Shown: positions 9,802-17,858 of the stretch, piece by piece | How the letters are laid out: each line of letters starts with the position of its first letter | Numbering within the stretch: the first letter of the stretch is position 1 | Assembly (NCBI RefSeq): GCF_003610775.1 | Contig: NZ_RAQO01000013.1 | Location: 42,675-106,674, forward strand | Source of the DNA: Alginatibacterium sediminis | GTDB taxonomy: Bacteria; Pseudomonadota; Gammaproteobacteria; Enterobacterales; Celerinatantimonadaceae | DNA: 64,000 bases | Reading direction: 5' to 3' | Notes under the pieces: model-generated | Databases searched by the model: none | Told to the model about the DNA's origin: nothing | Seen by the model: only the letters and a program-made list of their open reading frames with translations | Program-made: the position numbers and the translations under genes

Positions 9802-10934
9802 GCTTTTGCCTCCGAAATTTGTGCTGTTGATTCTTCATCCTTAGAGTTGCTGGTCATAGTGGACGATTTAGACTTAACTAAGCCCACGATTCCCTTGGGT
9901 AGATAGAGTGTTGAAAGCACAAATAGAGCACCTAAGAAAAATAGCCATACCTCAGGCAGCTCAACGGTAAACCAAGACTTGGCATAGTTAACGATAACAG
10001 CTCCCGCTACCGCGCCAAACAAGGTAGCTCGCCCACCGAGCGCAACCCAAACCACAACTTCTATCGAGTTGATGGGAGCAAACTCTCCGGGATTGATGAT
10101 GCCAACCTGTGGAACATACAACGCTCCGGCAACACCAGCTAACATGGCCGAAATCACGAAGATCCATAACTTGACCGTATCAACGCGATAACCAATAAAA
10201 CGTGTTCTAGATTCGGCGTCTCTTATGGCAACTGATAATCGCCCTAGACGACTTGCCACGATAGCTCGGCAAATCAAATAGCCCCCAATTAGGGCTGCGC
10301 AACTTGCGACAAATAACGCAATTCGAGTTTGGTCTGATTGCAAGCTATAGCCCAATATATCTTTGAAATCAGTTAAGCCATTGTTACCGCCAAAACCCAT
10401 CTCGTTTCTGAAAAATGACAAGAGCAATGCATAGGTCATAGCTTGAGTAATTATTGATAAATAAACGCCACTAACTCGCGAGCGAAAGGCAAAATATCCG
10501 AACACAAAAGCGAGCAAGCCAGGGATGAGTACGACCATTAGCGCAGCAAACCAAAATTGATCGAAACCTTGCCAGAACCAAGGAAGCTCTTGCCAATTAA
10601 GGAAGACCATAAAGTCAGGCAACACGGGGTCGCCATAAACACCACGTGAACCAATTTGGCGCATCAAGTACATGCCCATCGCGTAGCCACCCAAGGCAAA
10701 AAATGCCGCGTGTCCCAAGCTCAGTATGCCTAAAAACCCCCAGACTAGATCAACCGCTAAGGCCAATAAGGCATAGCATAGATACTTGCCCATCAAAGTG
10801 ACGGTATAGGTTTGCACGTGTAAGGGGTGTTCACTTGGCAAGGCCAAGTTCAAGAATGGAACAAGCACAATTGCAATCATCAGGATTGCTAACAATATTT
10901 TCCCACCACGGTCTTGGCGCAAGATATTCAGCAT
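9798..10934 (-). CDS. urtC: Urea ABC transporter permease UrtC
   Basis: UrtC (378 aa) is a LivM-type inner-membrane permease with about ten hydrophobic segments. The motif WGFLGILSLGHAAFFALGGY and a RDAESRTRFIGY cytoplasmic loop (the EAA-like ATPase contact) fit the branched-chain/urea permease family. It forms the channel with UrtB. Three bases separate it from urtB. Confidence 0.95.
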   Translation of the reverse strand: MLNILRQDRGGKILLAILMIAIVLVPFLNLALPSEHPLHVQTYTVTLMGKYLCYALLALAVDLVWGFLGILSLGHAAFFALGGYAMGMYLMRQIGSRGVYGDPVLPDFMVFLNWQELPWFWQGFDQFWFAALMVVLIPGLLAFVFGYFAFRSRVSGVYLSIITQAMTYALLLSFFRNEMGFGGNNGLTDFKDILGYSLQSDQTRIALFVASCAALIGGYLICRAIVASRLGRLSVAIRDAESRTRFIGYRVDTVKLWIFVISAMLAGVAGALYVPQVGIINPGEFAPINSIEVVVWVALGGRATLFGAVAGAVIVNYAKSWFTVELPEVWLFFLGALFVLSTLYLPKGIVGLVKSKSSTMTSNSKDEESTAQISEAKA

Positions 10935-10937
10935 TGC

Positions 10938-12548
10938 TTAACTCTCCACAGCTCGGCCTTTTTGCGGAAATAATCCGCGTGGGCGCTTTTGAATAAACAA
11001 AATGATAAAGACCAGCACTAATATCTTAGATAAGACTGCGCCTACCCATGGCTCAAGCATTTTGTTGAAAATACCGAGGCTTAATCCAGCAACTAAAGTG
11101 CCCCATAGATTTCCAACTCCACCAAAGACAACAACCATAAAACTATCAATGATGTAAGCTTGGCCCATGTTTGGCCCAACGTTGGTAAGTTGAGAGAGTG
11201 CAACTCCAGCAACACCAGCAATTCCCGAACCTAAACCGAAAGTCATCGCGTCGACGCGCTCTGAGCGTACGCCCATTGCTTTAGCCATTTCCCGATTTTG
11301 GGATACAGCACGCACCTGCAAACCTAAGGCGGTTTTCTTCAAAATAAGCACTAACAACACAAAAACAATCATGCAAAACAATAGGATATACAGTCGACTA
11401 TTGGTGAGTGAAAGCATGGGATTGACTTCAAACATGCCGCTCATAAACTCTGGCGTAGCAACGCTGCGGTTTAAGGGCGAAAAGACCGAGCGCACCGCTT
11501 GTTGCAAAATCAGGCTAATACCAAAGGTAGCAAGAAGCGTTTCTAGTGGGCGATTGTATAGGTGGCGTATCACTAATCGCTCAATAATAATGCCGACAAT
11601 AGCGCTGACCATAAATGCTATAGGAATGGATATCAGCAATGACGCTCCCAAGTTATTAGGCATCAGTTGCTGTAGAACGTAAGTTGTATAGGCACCCAGC
11701 ATGATCAGCTCACCATGGGCCATGTTGATAACGCCCATCACACCAAATGTAATCGCTAAACCAATCCCTGCGAGTACCAATACACTGCCGAGGCTTAGGC
11801 CAAAGTATAAGGTTTCAACCATCGCATAACGCTTCTGCGACGCTTGATAATCGGCAATAGATTTATCTATCAAAATGAGTAATTCAGGATCGCTTAATTC
11901 TTGTTTCGCCAAATTAAGGGCTTGCAGCGCTTCTGGTCGTTTAGAGTCGGAAATACGTTCAATGGCAGCACGTTGCGCTCCTTCGTCACTACCGCGTAAA
12001 TCGATAATCGCTAATGCCAATGCCAGTACGTCTCGAACTTTAGCATCGCTTTCTTGCTTTATGACGTCTTGGATTAAAGCTTGATGCTCTAAGCTGGCAT
12101 TGCTGAGTAAATTCTTAGCCGCATCAAAACGCGTACTAGCGTCATCACTATAGAGGTCAAGGCTTGCCAATTGAGTTCTAAGTTCACTACGAAGCTGGTT
12201 ATTCACACCAACTTTTTTAAAATCTCTTTTCTTATTAACAACTATCGTTTCATCACTAAATAGGAAGGGTAAACTAGCTCCCTTTTCTACTTTGCTAGCG
12301 TACACAATTTGTTTGGTTTTCTTATGGAAGTAAACATTGCCCTGCATGAGTTTTTCAAATACAAAACGGGCATTGTCATCGCCGCTTTGCGCAAGCCAAA
12401 CAATAGCCTCTGATTTTAACGCGTAGTCCTTTCCAACTAAGCTCTGCTCTACTTCAACTACGTTAGATATCTGAGCCCTAGAAGGCAAACTGACTAACCC
12501 AATACAAAGCATTAAAATAAAGAAACAACGCCGAATACTTGTACTCAT
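10938..12548 (-). CDS. urtB: Urea ABC transporter permease UrtB with N-terminal extension
   Basis: UrtB is a LivH-type permease. The C-terminal 300 residues hold the transmembrane domain, with GVMGVINMAHGELIMLGAY as the family signature. The first 240 residues are a signal peptide plus a helical, HEAT-like periplasmic region, as usual for proteobacterial UrtB and absent from plain LivH. I chose the ATG at 12548 because GAGG lies 6 bases before it; a slightly longer reading would start on TTG at 12560. A strong hairpin separates it from urtA. Confidence 0.94.
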   Translation of the reverse strand: MSTSIRRCFFILMLCIGLVSLPSRAQISNVVEVEQSLVGKDYALKSEAIVWLAQSGDDNARFVFEKLMQGNVYFHKKTKQIVYASKVEKGASLPFLFSDETIVVNKKRDFKKVGVNNQLRSELRTQLASLDLYSDDASTRFDAAKNLLSNASLEHQALIQDVIKQESDAKVRDVLALALAIIDLRGSDEGAQRAAIERISDSKRPEALQALNLAKQELSDPELLILIDKSIADYQASQKRYAMVETLYFGLSLGSVLVLAGIGLAITFGVMGVINMAHGELIMLGAYTTYVLQQLMPNNLGASLLISIPIAFMVSAIVGIIIERLVIRHLYNRPLETLLATFGISLILQQAVRSVFSPLNRSVATPEFMSGMFEVNPMLSLTNSRLYILLFCMIVFVLLVLILKKTALGLQVRAVSQNREMAKAMGVRSERVDAMTFGLGSGIAGVAGVALSQLTNVGPNMGQAYIIDSFMVVVFGGVGNLWGTLVAGLSLGIFNKMLEPWVGAVLSKILVLVFIILFIQKRPRGLFPQKGRAVES

Positions 12549-12580
12549 GTACGGCCTCAAAATATGGAATAAATAGAGAG

Positions 12581-12608
12581 AAGGTGCTTAAGACAACTTA
12601 AGCACCTT
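12581..12608 (-). terminator. Intercistronic hairpin between urtA and urtB (attenuator)
   Basis: Perfect 12-bp arms AAGGTGCTTAAG (12581-12592) and CTTAAGCACCTT (12597-12608) with a 4-base loop start 8 bases after the urtA stop. On the minus strand the run that follows is CTCTCTATTTATT, too T-poor for full termination. Partial termination, or protection of the urtA 3' end, would make the binding protein more abundant than the permeases. That is common in ABC importers and is an inference here. Confidence 0.65.
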
Positions 12609-12615
12609 GGGTGTC

Positions 12616-13911
12616 TTACTCAGTAACTTGACCTGAACAGGTCTTGGTTACGACATTAAACGCGCCGCAAGCAAATGGTTTTGCCCAGCTAGAGAACAAG
12701 TCGGCTGAACCAGGTAGAAAGTTAGACCAGGCGTCTCCGGCTACATCACTGCCCGTCTCCCACACAACTTCAAACTGACCATCATCTTGAATTTCACCAA
12801 TCAAAACCGGCTTGGTAATGTGGTGGTTAGCCAGCATGGTTGCGTAGCCGCCAGTTAAGTTAGGAACCGTTACACCAATAATCGCATCTTGAACAGCTTC
12901 GGCGTCAGTAGTACCGGCTTTTTCAACCGCTTTTACCCACATTTTAAAGCCGATATAGCTTGCTTCCATTGGATCGTTGGTGACACGCTCATCGCTATCA
13001 ATAAAGCTTTGCCACGCTTCGATAAACTCATCGTTTACCTCAGTGTCAACGCTCATAAAGTAGTTCCAAGCCGCTAAATGACCCACCAATGATGAGGTGT
13101 CCATACCAGATAACTCTTCTTCACCGACAGAAAATGCAACAACAGGGATATCTTCTGCAGATACACCTTGGGCACCAAGCTCTTTATAGAACGGAACATT
13201 CGCGTCGCCATTAATCGTTGAAACAACCGCGGTTTTCTTACCCGATGCACCGAATTTCTTAATATCAGACACAATTGACTGCCAATCAGAGTGGCCAAAC
13301 GGTGTGTAGTTGATCATGATGTCTTCAGCAGCGACACCTTTAGCAACTAGGTAGGCTTCAAGAATTTTGTTTGTTGTGCGTGGATAAACATAGTCAGTTC
13401 CAGCAAGAACCCAACGCTCTACACCGATATCATTCATCAAATAATCAACAGCGGGGATTGCTTGTTGATTTGGCGCAGCACCTGTATAGAAAATGTTTTT
13501 GGATGACTCTTCACCTTCATATTGAACCGGGTAGAAAAGAAGACTATCTAGCTCTTCAAATACCGGTAACATCGATTTACGCGACACCGATGTCCAACCG
13601 CCAAAAACGACATCAACTTTTTCTTTTTGAATCAATTCGCGCGCTTTTTCAGCGAATAGAGGCCAATCTGAAGCAGGATCAACAACAACTGCTTCAAGCT
13701 GTTTACCTAACAATCCACCAGCTTGGTTTTGTTCTTCAACCATCATCAAGATGGTGTCTTTAAGTGTGGTTTCACTAATCGCCATCGTCCCTGAGAGCGA
13801 ATGCAACACGCCGACTTTAATGGTGTCGTCTGCTGCAACTACATTGAATGACAAGGCCAAAGATGCTGCGAGGCCAGTAACGCTTGCTTTAAATTTTGAT
13901 GTAGCTTTCAT
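12616..13911 (-). CDS. urtA: Urea ABC transporter substrate-binding protein UrtA
   Basis: UrtA is the periplasmic urea receptor that delivers urea to UrtBC. The mature part opens with DDTIKVGVLHSLSGTMAISE, the conserved start of UrtA, after a signal peptide cut after VVAA. The open frame extends to 13992, but I place the start at ATG 13911. It gives a clean signal peptide, has AAGGAG 11 bases upstream, and lies downstream of the predicted sigma-54 transcription start near 13938, which the longer reading would not. Product length is 431 aa, normal for UrtA. Confidence 0.95.
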   Translation of the reverse strand: MKATSKFKASVTGLAASLALSFNVVAADDTIKVGVLHSLSGTMAISETTLKDTILMMVEEQNQAGGLLGKQLEAVVVDPASDWPLFAEKARELIQKEKVDVVFGGWTSVSRKSMLPVFEELDSLLFYPVQYEGEESSKNIFYTGAAPNQQAIPAVDYLMNDIGVERWVLAGTDYVYPRTTNKILEAYLVAKGVAAEDIMINYTPFGHSDWQSIVSDIKKFGASGKKTAVVSTINGDANVPFYKELGAQGVSAEDIPVVAFSVGEEELSGMDTSSLVGHLAAWNYFMSVDTEVNDEFIEAWQSFIDSDERVTNDPMEASYIGFKMWVKAVEKAGTTDAEAVQDAIIGVTVPNLTGGYATMLANHHITKPVLIGEIQDDGQFEVVWETGSDVAGDAWSNFLPGSADLFSSWAKPFACGAFNVVTKTCSGQVTE

Positions 13912-13949
13912 GTTGGTTTGAACTCCTTGTAAACGGTCATGCAAGGTGT

Positions 13950-13965
13950 CGCAAACACTAGGCCA
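13950..13965 (-). promoter_or_regulatory. Sigma-54 (RpoN) promoter of the urt-ure operon
   Basis: On the minus strand the sequence TGGCCTAGTGTTTGCG fits the -24/-12 consensus TGGCACGN4TTGCW. The invariant GG and GC are spaced exactly as required. Transcription would begin about 12 bases on, near 13938, leaving a short leader before urtA. Confidence 0.75.
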
Positions 13966-14060
13966 ATAATACCAAAGTATTAATTTTTTCATTAAAGCAT
14001 TGTTTTATAAGATTTATTTTATAGGTTTTATTTCGATTGATAATTAGGCAATTTTTATTC

Positions 14061-14108
14061 ACCACCAATTTGGTGCGCACAGAAATGCATTAGCACCAGA
14101 TTGGAGCA
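14061..14108 (-). promoter_or_regulatory. Two NtrC-like enhancer sites upstream of urtA
   Basis: NtrC sites follow TGCACC-N5-GGTGCA. Read on the plus strand, 14061-14077 is ACCACC-N5-GGTGCG and 14092-14108 is AGCACC-N5-GGAGCA. Their centres are 31 bp apart, three helical turns, so both would lie on one face of the DNA. They sit about 100-150 bp upstream of the sigma-54 promoter, the usual enhancer distance. A weaker third half-site lies at 14132-14148. Together they predict nitrogen-limitation control. Confidence 0.7.
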
Positions 14109-14354
14109 AACAATATTTGATTTCAGAATTACGCACCAAAATCATGCGCGCTAGCATTTATAACTGGCCCAAGCTGCAATGCCAGCCAATTGAACTGCCG
14201 CATTGATTTAGTGGAAACTAATGCAAGGCTAGGGTGACGCAAACTAGACTTACATCTCGTAAGGTGTATCGATTGAGGTTTTGTGCGAACACCACTTAAG
14301 GCTATCGAGATAATTGTAACCATCCTTGGCGTTAATTCAAATGTGCTGTTCGCA

Positions 14355-14747
14355 CTAGTTCAGGACCGTATAACCACGACCAGTCATGCAGTTACGTACA
14401 ACTTGCTCTTGCTCAGCTTGGAAGTTATCGGCAACTCGACGCCTGTCGCTACCACGAGATAACACGCCGGCTCCCATACCAATAGCGGCGCCAGTTTTAG
14501 CGCCTTCAGTGCCTGACCCACCAGCAATGGCCTTGCCAGCCGCTCCAATCGCAGCCCCTTTTGCAGCTCCGCTTACAGCCCCACCACGAGTAGCGGCTTC
14601 TTGCTCAACCTGCAGGGACATTTGAGTGCATTCGTGCATGTCAGCAGCATACTCACGCTCATCAACGCCTTTTCGGTCAACTATAATCGTTGCGGAAGCA
14701 AGCGAGCTAAATAGAGATAAAACTAGGATAGAAGTAAATTTGAACAC
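14355..14747 (-). CDS. Secreted glycine-zipper protein of unknown function
   Basis: A signal peptide ending SLASA precedes a small protein with a Gly/Ala-rich core (about residues 55-95; repeated GAAxGAA and GAAIGMGAG) typical of glycine-zipper domains that insert in or associate with membranes. Two cysteines flank the core and could form a disulfide. I prefer GTG 14747, which has GAGG 6 bases upstream, over ATG 14771, which lacks a good ribosome binding site; the GTG also gives a cleaner signal peptide. No specific function can be assigned. Confidence 0.75.
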   Translation of the reverse strand: MFKFTSILVLSLFSSLASATIIVDRKGVDEREYAADMHECTQMSLQVEQEAATRGGAVSGAAKGAAIGAAGKAIAGGSGTEGAKTGAAIGMGAGVLSRGSDRRRVADNFQAEQEQVVRNCMTGRGYTVLN

Positions 14748-14874
14748 GGCGAACCTCAAACATTCATTCATCCGTGACTTTACACCCAGCTCCTTGATGC
14801 TGAGGTGCCTTTAAATACGTTGGTATACGTAAACTACGCTTACCTCGCTTGAATCGTACCTTGCTAAACATAAG

Positions 14875-14901
14875 CAAGCAGCGCAATTATAGCGCTGCTT
14901 G
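14875..14901 (-). terminator. Terminator-like hairpin after the aminotransferase
   Basis: Arms CAAGCAGCGC (14875-14884) and GCGCTGCTTG (14892-14901) pair perfectly around a 7-base loop. It lies 33 bases past the aminotransferase stop. The T content after the stem on the minus strand is modest (CTTATGTTT). Confidence 0.6.
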
Positions 14902-14933
14902 TCTAATTGTAGTAATTACTTTACTTATATTTA

Positions 14934-16118
14934 CTAAGCACCAACAGCAACGAAAGCTTCAACAACTTGTTGGACATCCGCTTCAAGCAAACCAGCAATA
15001 TTCATCCGTCCGTCGCCAACCATATAAATAGCGTGATCATCACGCAAACAGTCTATTTGCTTAGGTGTTAGCCCTGTGACTGAAAACATACCTTTGTGTA
15101 AAGCGATATAATCAAATCGGTTTGAGTTTGTCGCTTGATTAAGCGCATCTCGTAACGTTGTTCGCAACGACAAAATACGTTGATTCATAACATCGAGTTC
15201 TTCTCGCCAATTGGCTGTCAACCTTTCAGTCCCAAGAATATGCGCCACACATGCAGCGCCCCAGTCTGGCGGCATGGTGTAGGTTTTTCTCGATAAAGAC
15301 ATCAAGTTTGCCTTAGCGTTTTGTGCCTGTTCGATTGACGGTGATATAACACAAGCCATACCAGTACGCTCGCGATACAAACCGAAATTTTTTGAACAAC
15401 TAGCAGTAATTAACATCTCGTCGCAAACTTCAGATAATAAACGCAGGCCATAGGCATCCTCGTCTAATCCGTCGCCAAAACCTTGGTAAGCAATATCAAT
15501 GAAAGGCAAAAATCCGCATTTGGGCGCAAGCTGCGCTATTTGTTGCCAAGCTTGCTTAGACAGATCTGCACCGGTTGGATTGTGGCAGCAGCCATGTAGT
15601 AAAACCACGTCATCGCTACCCAAACCAGCTAAACACTCAAGCATAGCCTGCTCTTTTACTTGCTTCGTTTGAGCATCAAAGTATGGGTAGTACGCAACGT
15701 TAAGACCGGCTGCTTCCATAATCGGATGATGGTTTACATAACTAGGATCACTGAGCCAAACCGTTGCATTGGGTTTTGCCTGTTTAATCAAATCCGCCAA
15801 TAAACGTAAGCCTCCACTAGCGCCTGGGGTTTGGATAGTCGCGGCTCGAGCCATGGCATTGGTGTTATTAAGCAATAAGGTCTGCATAGCTATATTAAAG
15901 GACTCGTTACCGGCTAAACCGACGTAGCCTTTGCTTTCTTGTTGAGCAAACAAATACTCTTGGGCGGCGCTAACACTCTTCATAATAGGGGTTTTACCCA
16001 AAGCATCTCGATAGACACCAATGCCCAGATCGACCTTATTAGGCCGCGTATCTTGGCGAAATGCTACAGTTAGCGAGAGTATTGGGTCTGCTTTGGCGAC
16101 CGGTAGAGATTCAAACAT
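14934..16118 (-). CDS. Aromatic/aspartate-type amino acid aminotransferase (TyrB/AspC family)
   Basis: This PLP enzyme (394 aa from ATG 16118) belongs to class I aminotransferase subgroup Ia, which transfers amino groups between aspartate or aromatic amino acids and 2-oxoglutarate. The start MFESLPVAKADPILSL, the LHGCCHNPTGADL block and the PLP lysine in SCSKNFGLYRERTG are diagnostic. The open frame runs on to 16316, but ATG 16118 has GAGGA 7 bases upstream and matches the family N-terminus. Whether it favours aspartate or aromatic substrates cannot be settled by eye. It is a single gene, divergent from the CofD-like gene. Confidence 0.93.
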   Translation of the reverse strand: MFESLPVAKADPILSLTVAFRQDTRPNKVDLGIGVYRDALGKTPIMKSVSAAQEYLFAQQESKGYVGLAGNESFNIAMQTLLLNNTNAMARAATIQTPGASGGLRLLADLIKQAKPNATVWLSDPSYVNHHPIMEAAGLNVAYYPYFDAQTKQVKEQAMLECLAGLGSDDVVLLHGCCHNPTGADLSKQAWQQIAQLAPKCGFLPFIDIAYQGFGDGLDEDAYGLRLLSEVCDEMLITASCSKNFGLYRERTGMACVISPSIEQAQNAKANLMSLSRKTYTMPPDWGAACVAHILGTERLTANWREELDVMNQRILSLRTTLRDALNQATNSNRFDYIALHKGMFSVTGLTPKQIDCLRDDHAIYMVGDGRMNIAGLLEADVQQVVEAFVAVGA

Positions 16119-16362
16119 CAAAAGTCCTCTTTTCGAAAGATATAACAATCTTATCAGCCCACTGCCACAAGGCGTATACAAAATATGAATTCTTTGGAGT
16201 AAATCTTTCGATTCGCAGTCATTTTCCAAAACATTCACAATACCAATGTTCAGGCTGTGGGCTTTCTCACTGTTTTGACCTAGAGCTAAAGATAACTTAA
16301 CCTTTAGCTTGTTCAAAAATCAAAGCACCTATTCTTAAATTACTGCGTCACGGAGCATTGCA

Positions 16363-17367
16363 TTGTCTAACCCGCCCAGCTACAAACTCCCTTCTCCAAT
16401 CCGAGTCGCCACTATTGGCGGAGGAACAGGACAATTTGTATTGTTGTCGGGTTTACGCGATGTGGAACAGCTTTACATTAGCGCGATTGTATCAATGACT
16501 GATAGTGGTGGCAGCACCGGTCGATTACGCGACGAGCTGGGAATTTTACCCCCCGGTGATATTCTAAAATGTGTGTTAGCCCTATCACCCTATCGAGAAA
16601 TGGCTCGCGATTTATTACTTAAGCGTTTTACTAAGGGCAAGCGCCTGGTCGGACACAACGCTGGCAATATGTTGCTTACTATGTTGTCCCAATACAGTGG
16701 TTCGTTTTCAGAAGGGATTCATGGCTTAGCTGAGCTACTCAATGCAAAAGGTGAAATATTGCCGGTGACCGTTGACAAGTCGACACTTGTTGCGGAATTA
16801 ACCAGTGGAGAGCGGATATTTGGGGAAAGCGCAATTGATATTCCCCGCGGAAATCAGCGAGAAAAAATCTCCAACGTTTTTTTAGTGCCCCATCATGCCG
16901 ACCAAGTACGAGTTTACCCAACAGTGATTGAGCGTATTAGTAACGTAAACGCCATCATCCTTGGGCCCGGCGATCTATTTACCAGTATTATTCCAAACCT
17001 ATTGGTACCAGGGGTAAAAGAAGCGCTAATTAATAGCCCCGCAAAGCTGATTTATGTCAGTAATATTATGACCAAATTTGGTGAAACCCATGGCTTTAGG
17101 CTTGAAGCGTTTATTGAGGCCTTAGAGCATTACATCGGCCGAGCCATAGACATCATTGTACTTAATAATGAACCAGCTGATCCCGACATATTAGAGCGTT
17201 ATCAAGTACAGCAAGCGCGAATGGTCACCGTTGATGATATCAATCAACTTAAAGCTAACTATCAAGTCATAGAAGCACCATTACTAGACCAAGATGGCGG
17301 GATCATCCGTCACGATAGCGATAAACTTAGCCAAGCCTTGTTACCATTGTTGGCCTCAAGTTTATAA
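16363..17367 (+). CDS. CofD/YvcK family protein (UPF0052)
   Basis: This 334-aa protein starts on TTG with CGGAG 7 bases before it. The N-terminal VATIGGGTGQFVLLSGLRD, the MTDSGGSTGRLRDELG block and the GHNAGNM motif define the YvcK/CofD-like family. YvcK proteins bind UDP-sugars and influence envelope growth and gluconeogenic metabolism in Bacillus; CofD itself is a 2-phospholactate transferase in F420 synthesis. No other F420 genes are nearby, so the YvcK-like sense is more likely. Confidence 0.88.
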   Translation: MSNPPSYKLPSPIRVATIGGGTGQFVLLSGLRDVEQLYISAIVSMTDSGGSTGRLRDELGILPPGDILKCVLALSPYREMARDLLLKRFTKGKRLVGHNAGNMLLTMLSQYSGSFSEGIHGLAELLNAKGEILPVTVDKSTLVAELTSGERIFGESAIDIPRGNQREKISNVFLVPHHADQVRVYPTVIERISNVNAIILGPGDLFTSIIPNLLVPGVKEALINSPAKLIYVSNIMTKFGETHGFRLEAFIEALEHYIGRAIDIIVLNNEPADPDILERYQVQQARMVTVDDINQLKANYQVIEAPLLDQDGGIIRHDSDKLSQALLPLLASSL

Positions 17368-17466
17368 CTTTGTAGGGAATTACAGACTTTAGTTTCGAAC
17401 GAAAATTTTTATTACTAGAGAATTTTGAACTGAACCAAAGGCAGAATATGTAAGCTAAAGGCGGTT

Positions 17467-17586
17467 TCAATATACTCGACACAAGCAATCGTAGTTGCCG
17501 CATATACGATCAACATTAGATAAAACTTCGACTATTTTGAGCAGCAAAGGCTTATGGGTATCAGGAAGTGTAATAGGGAAATTCAT
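17467..17586 (-). pseudogene. Possible remnant of a nucleotidyltransferase-like gene
   Basis: A 39-codon minus-strand frame begins MNFPITLPDTHKPLLLKIVE, which resembles from memory the start of small nucleotidyltransferase-domain proteins, then stops. I see no continuation of the catalytic GS...D-x-D region in neighbouring frames. This is a weak, memory-based suggestion of a decayed gene; it could be chance. The rest of the 491-bp gap 17368-17858 holds nothing I can support. Confidence 0.25.
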
Positions 17587-17858
17587 AGTTTACCTATTTC
17601 TAGATTGTTAGAGCTGCGAGAGCTAGTGCGTTAAATTAGCGCAGCATTACAACTTATCTAAATACTTAAAAACTATCAATACACCTCGTAAACAGCCTAT
17701 AACTTGTTGCAAAGCCATAATTGGTACTGTTTTCAGAACGCAGACAATATTGACCTTCGGCTACAAACTTGTCATTGAACCGTCGCTATCGACCAATATC
17801 CTATTGCTCTGCAAAACTCTAAGGATTTAGCACCCAGCTGTTAGATGTCTTTTGGCCA

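Noticed and set aside
13912..13992. Longer urtA reading from 13992
   Set aside because: It places 27 residues before the signal peptide and begins upstream of the predicted sigma-54 transcription start.
14129..14323. 64-codon minus-strand frame upstream of urtA
   Set aside because: No ribosome binding site or protein-like features, and it overlaps the probable NtrC region.
16119..16316. N-terminal extension of the aminotransferase
   Set aside because: The extra 66 residues have no family counterpart, and ATG 16118 has a good ribosome binding site.
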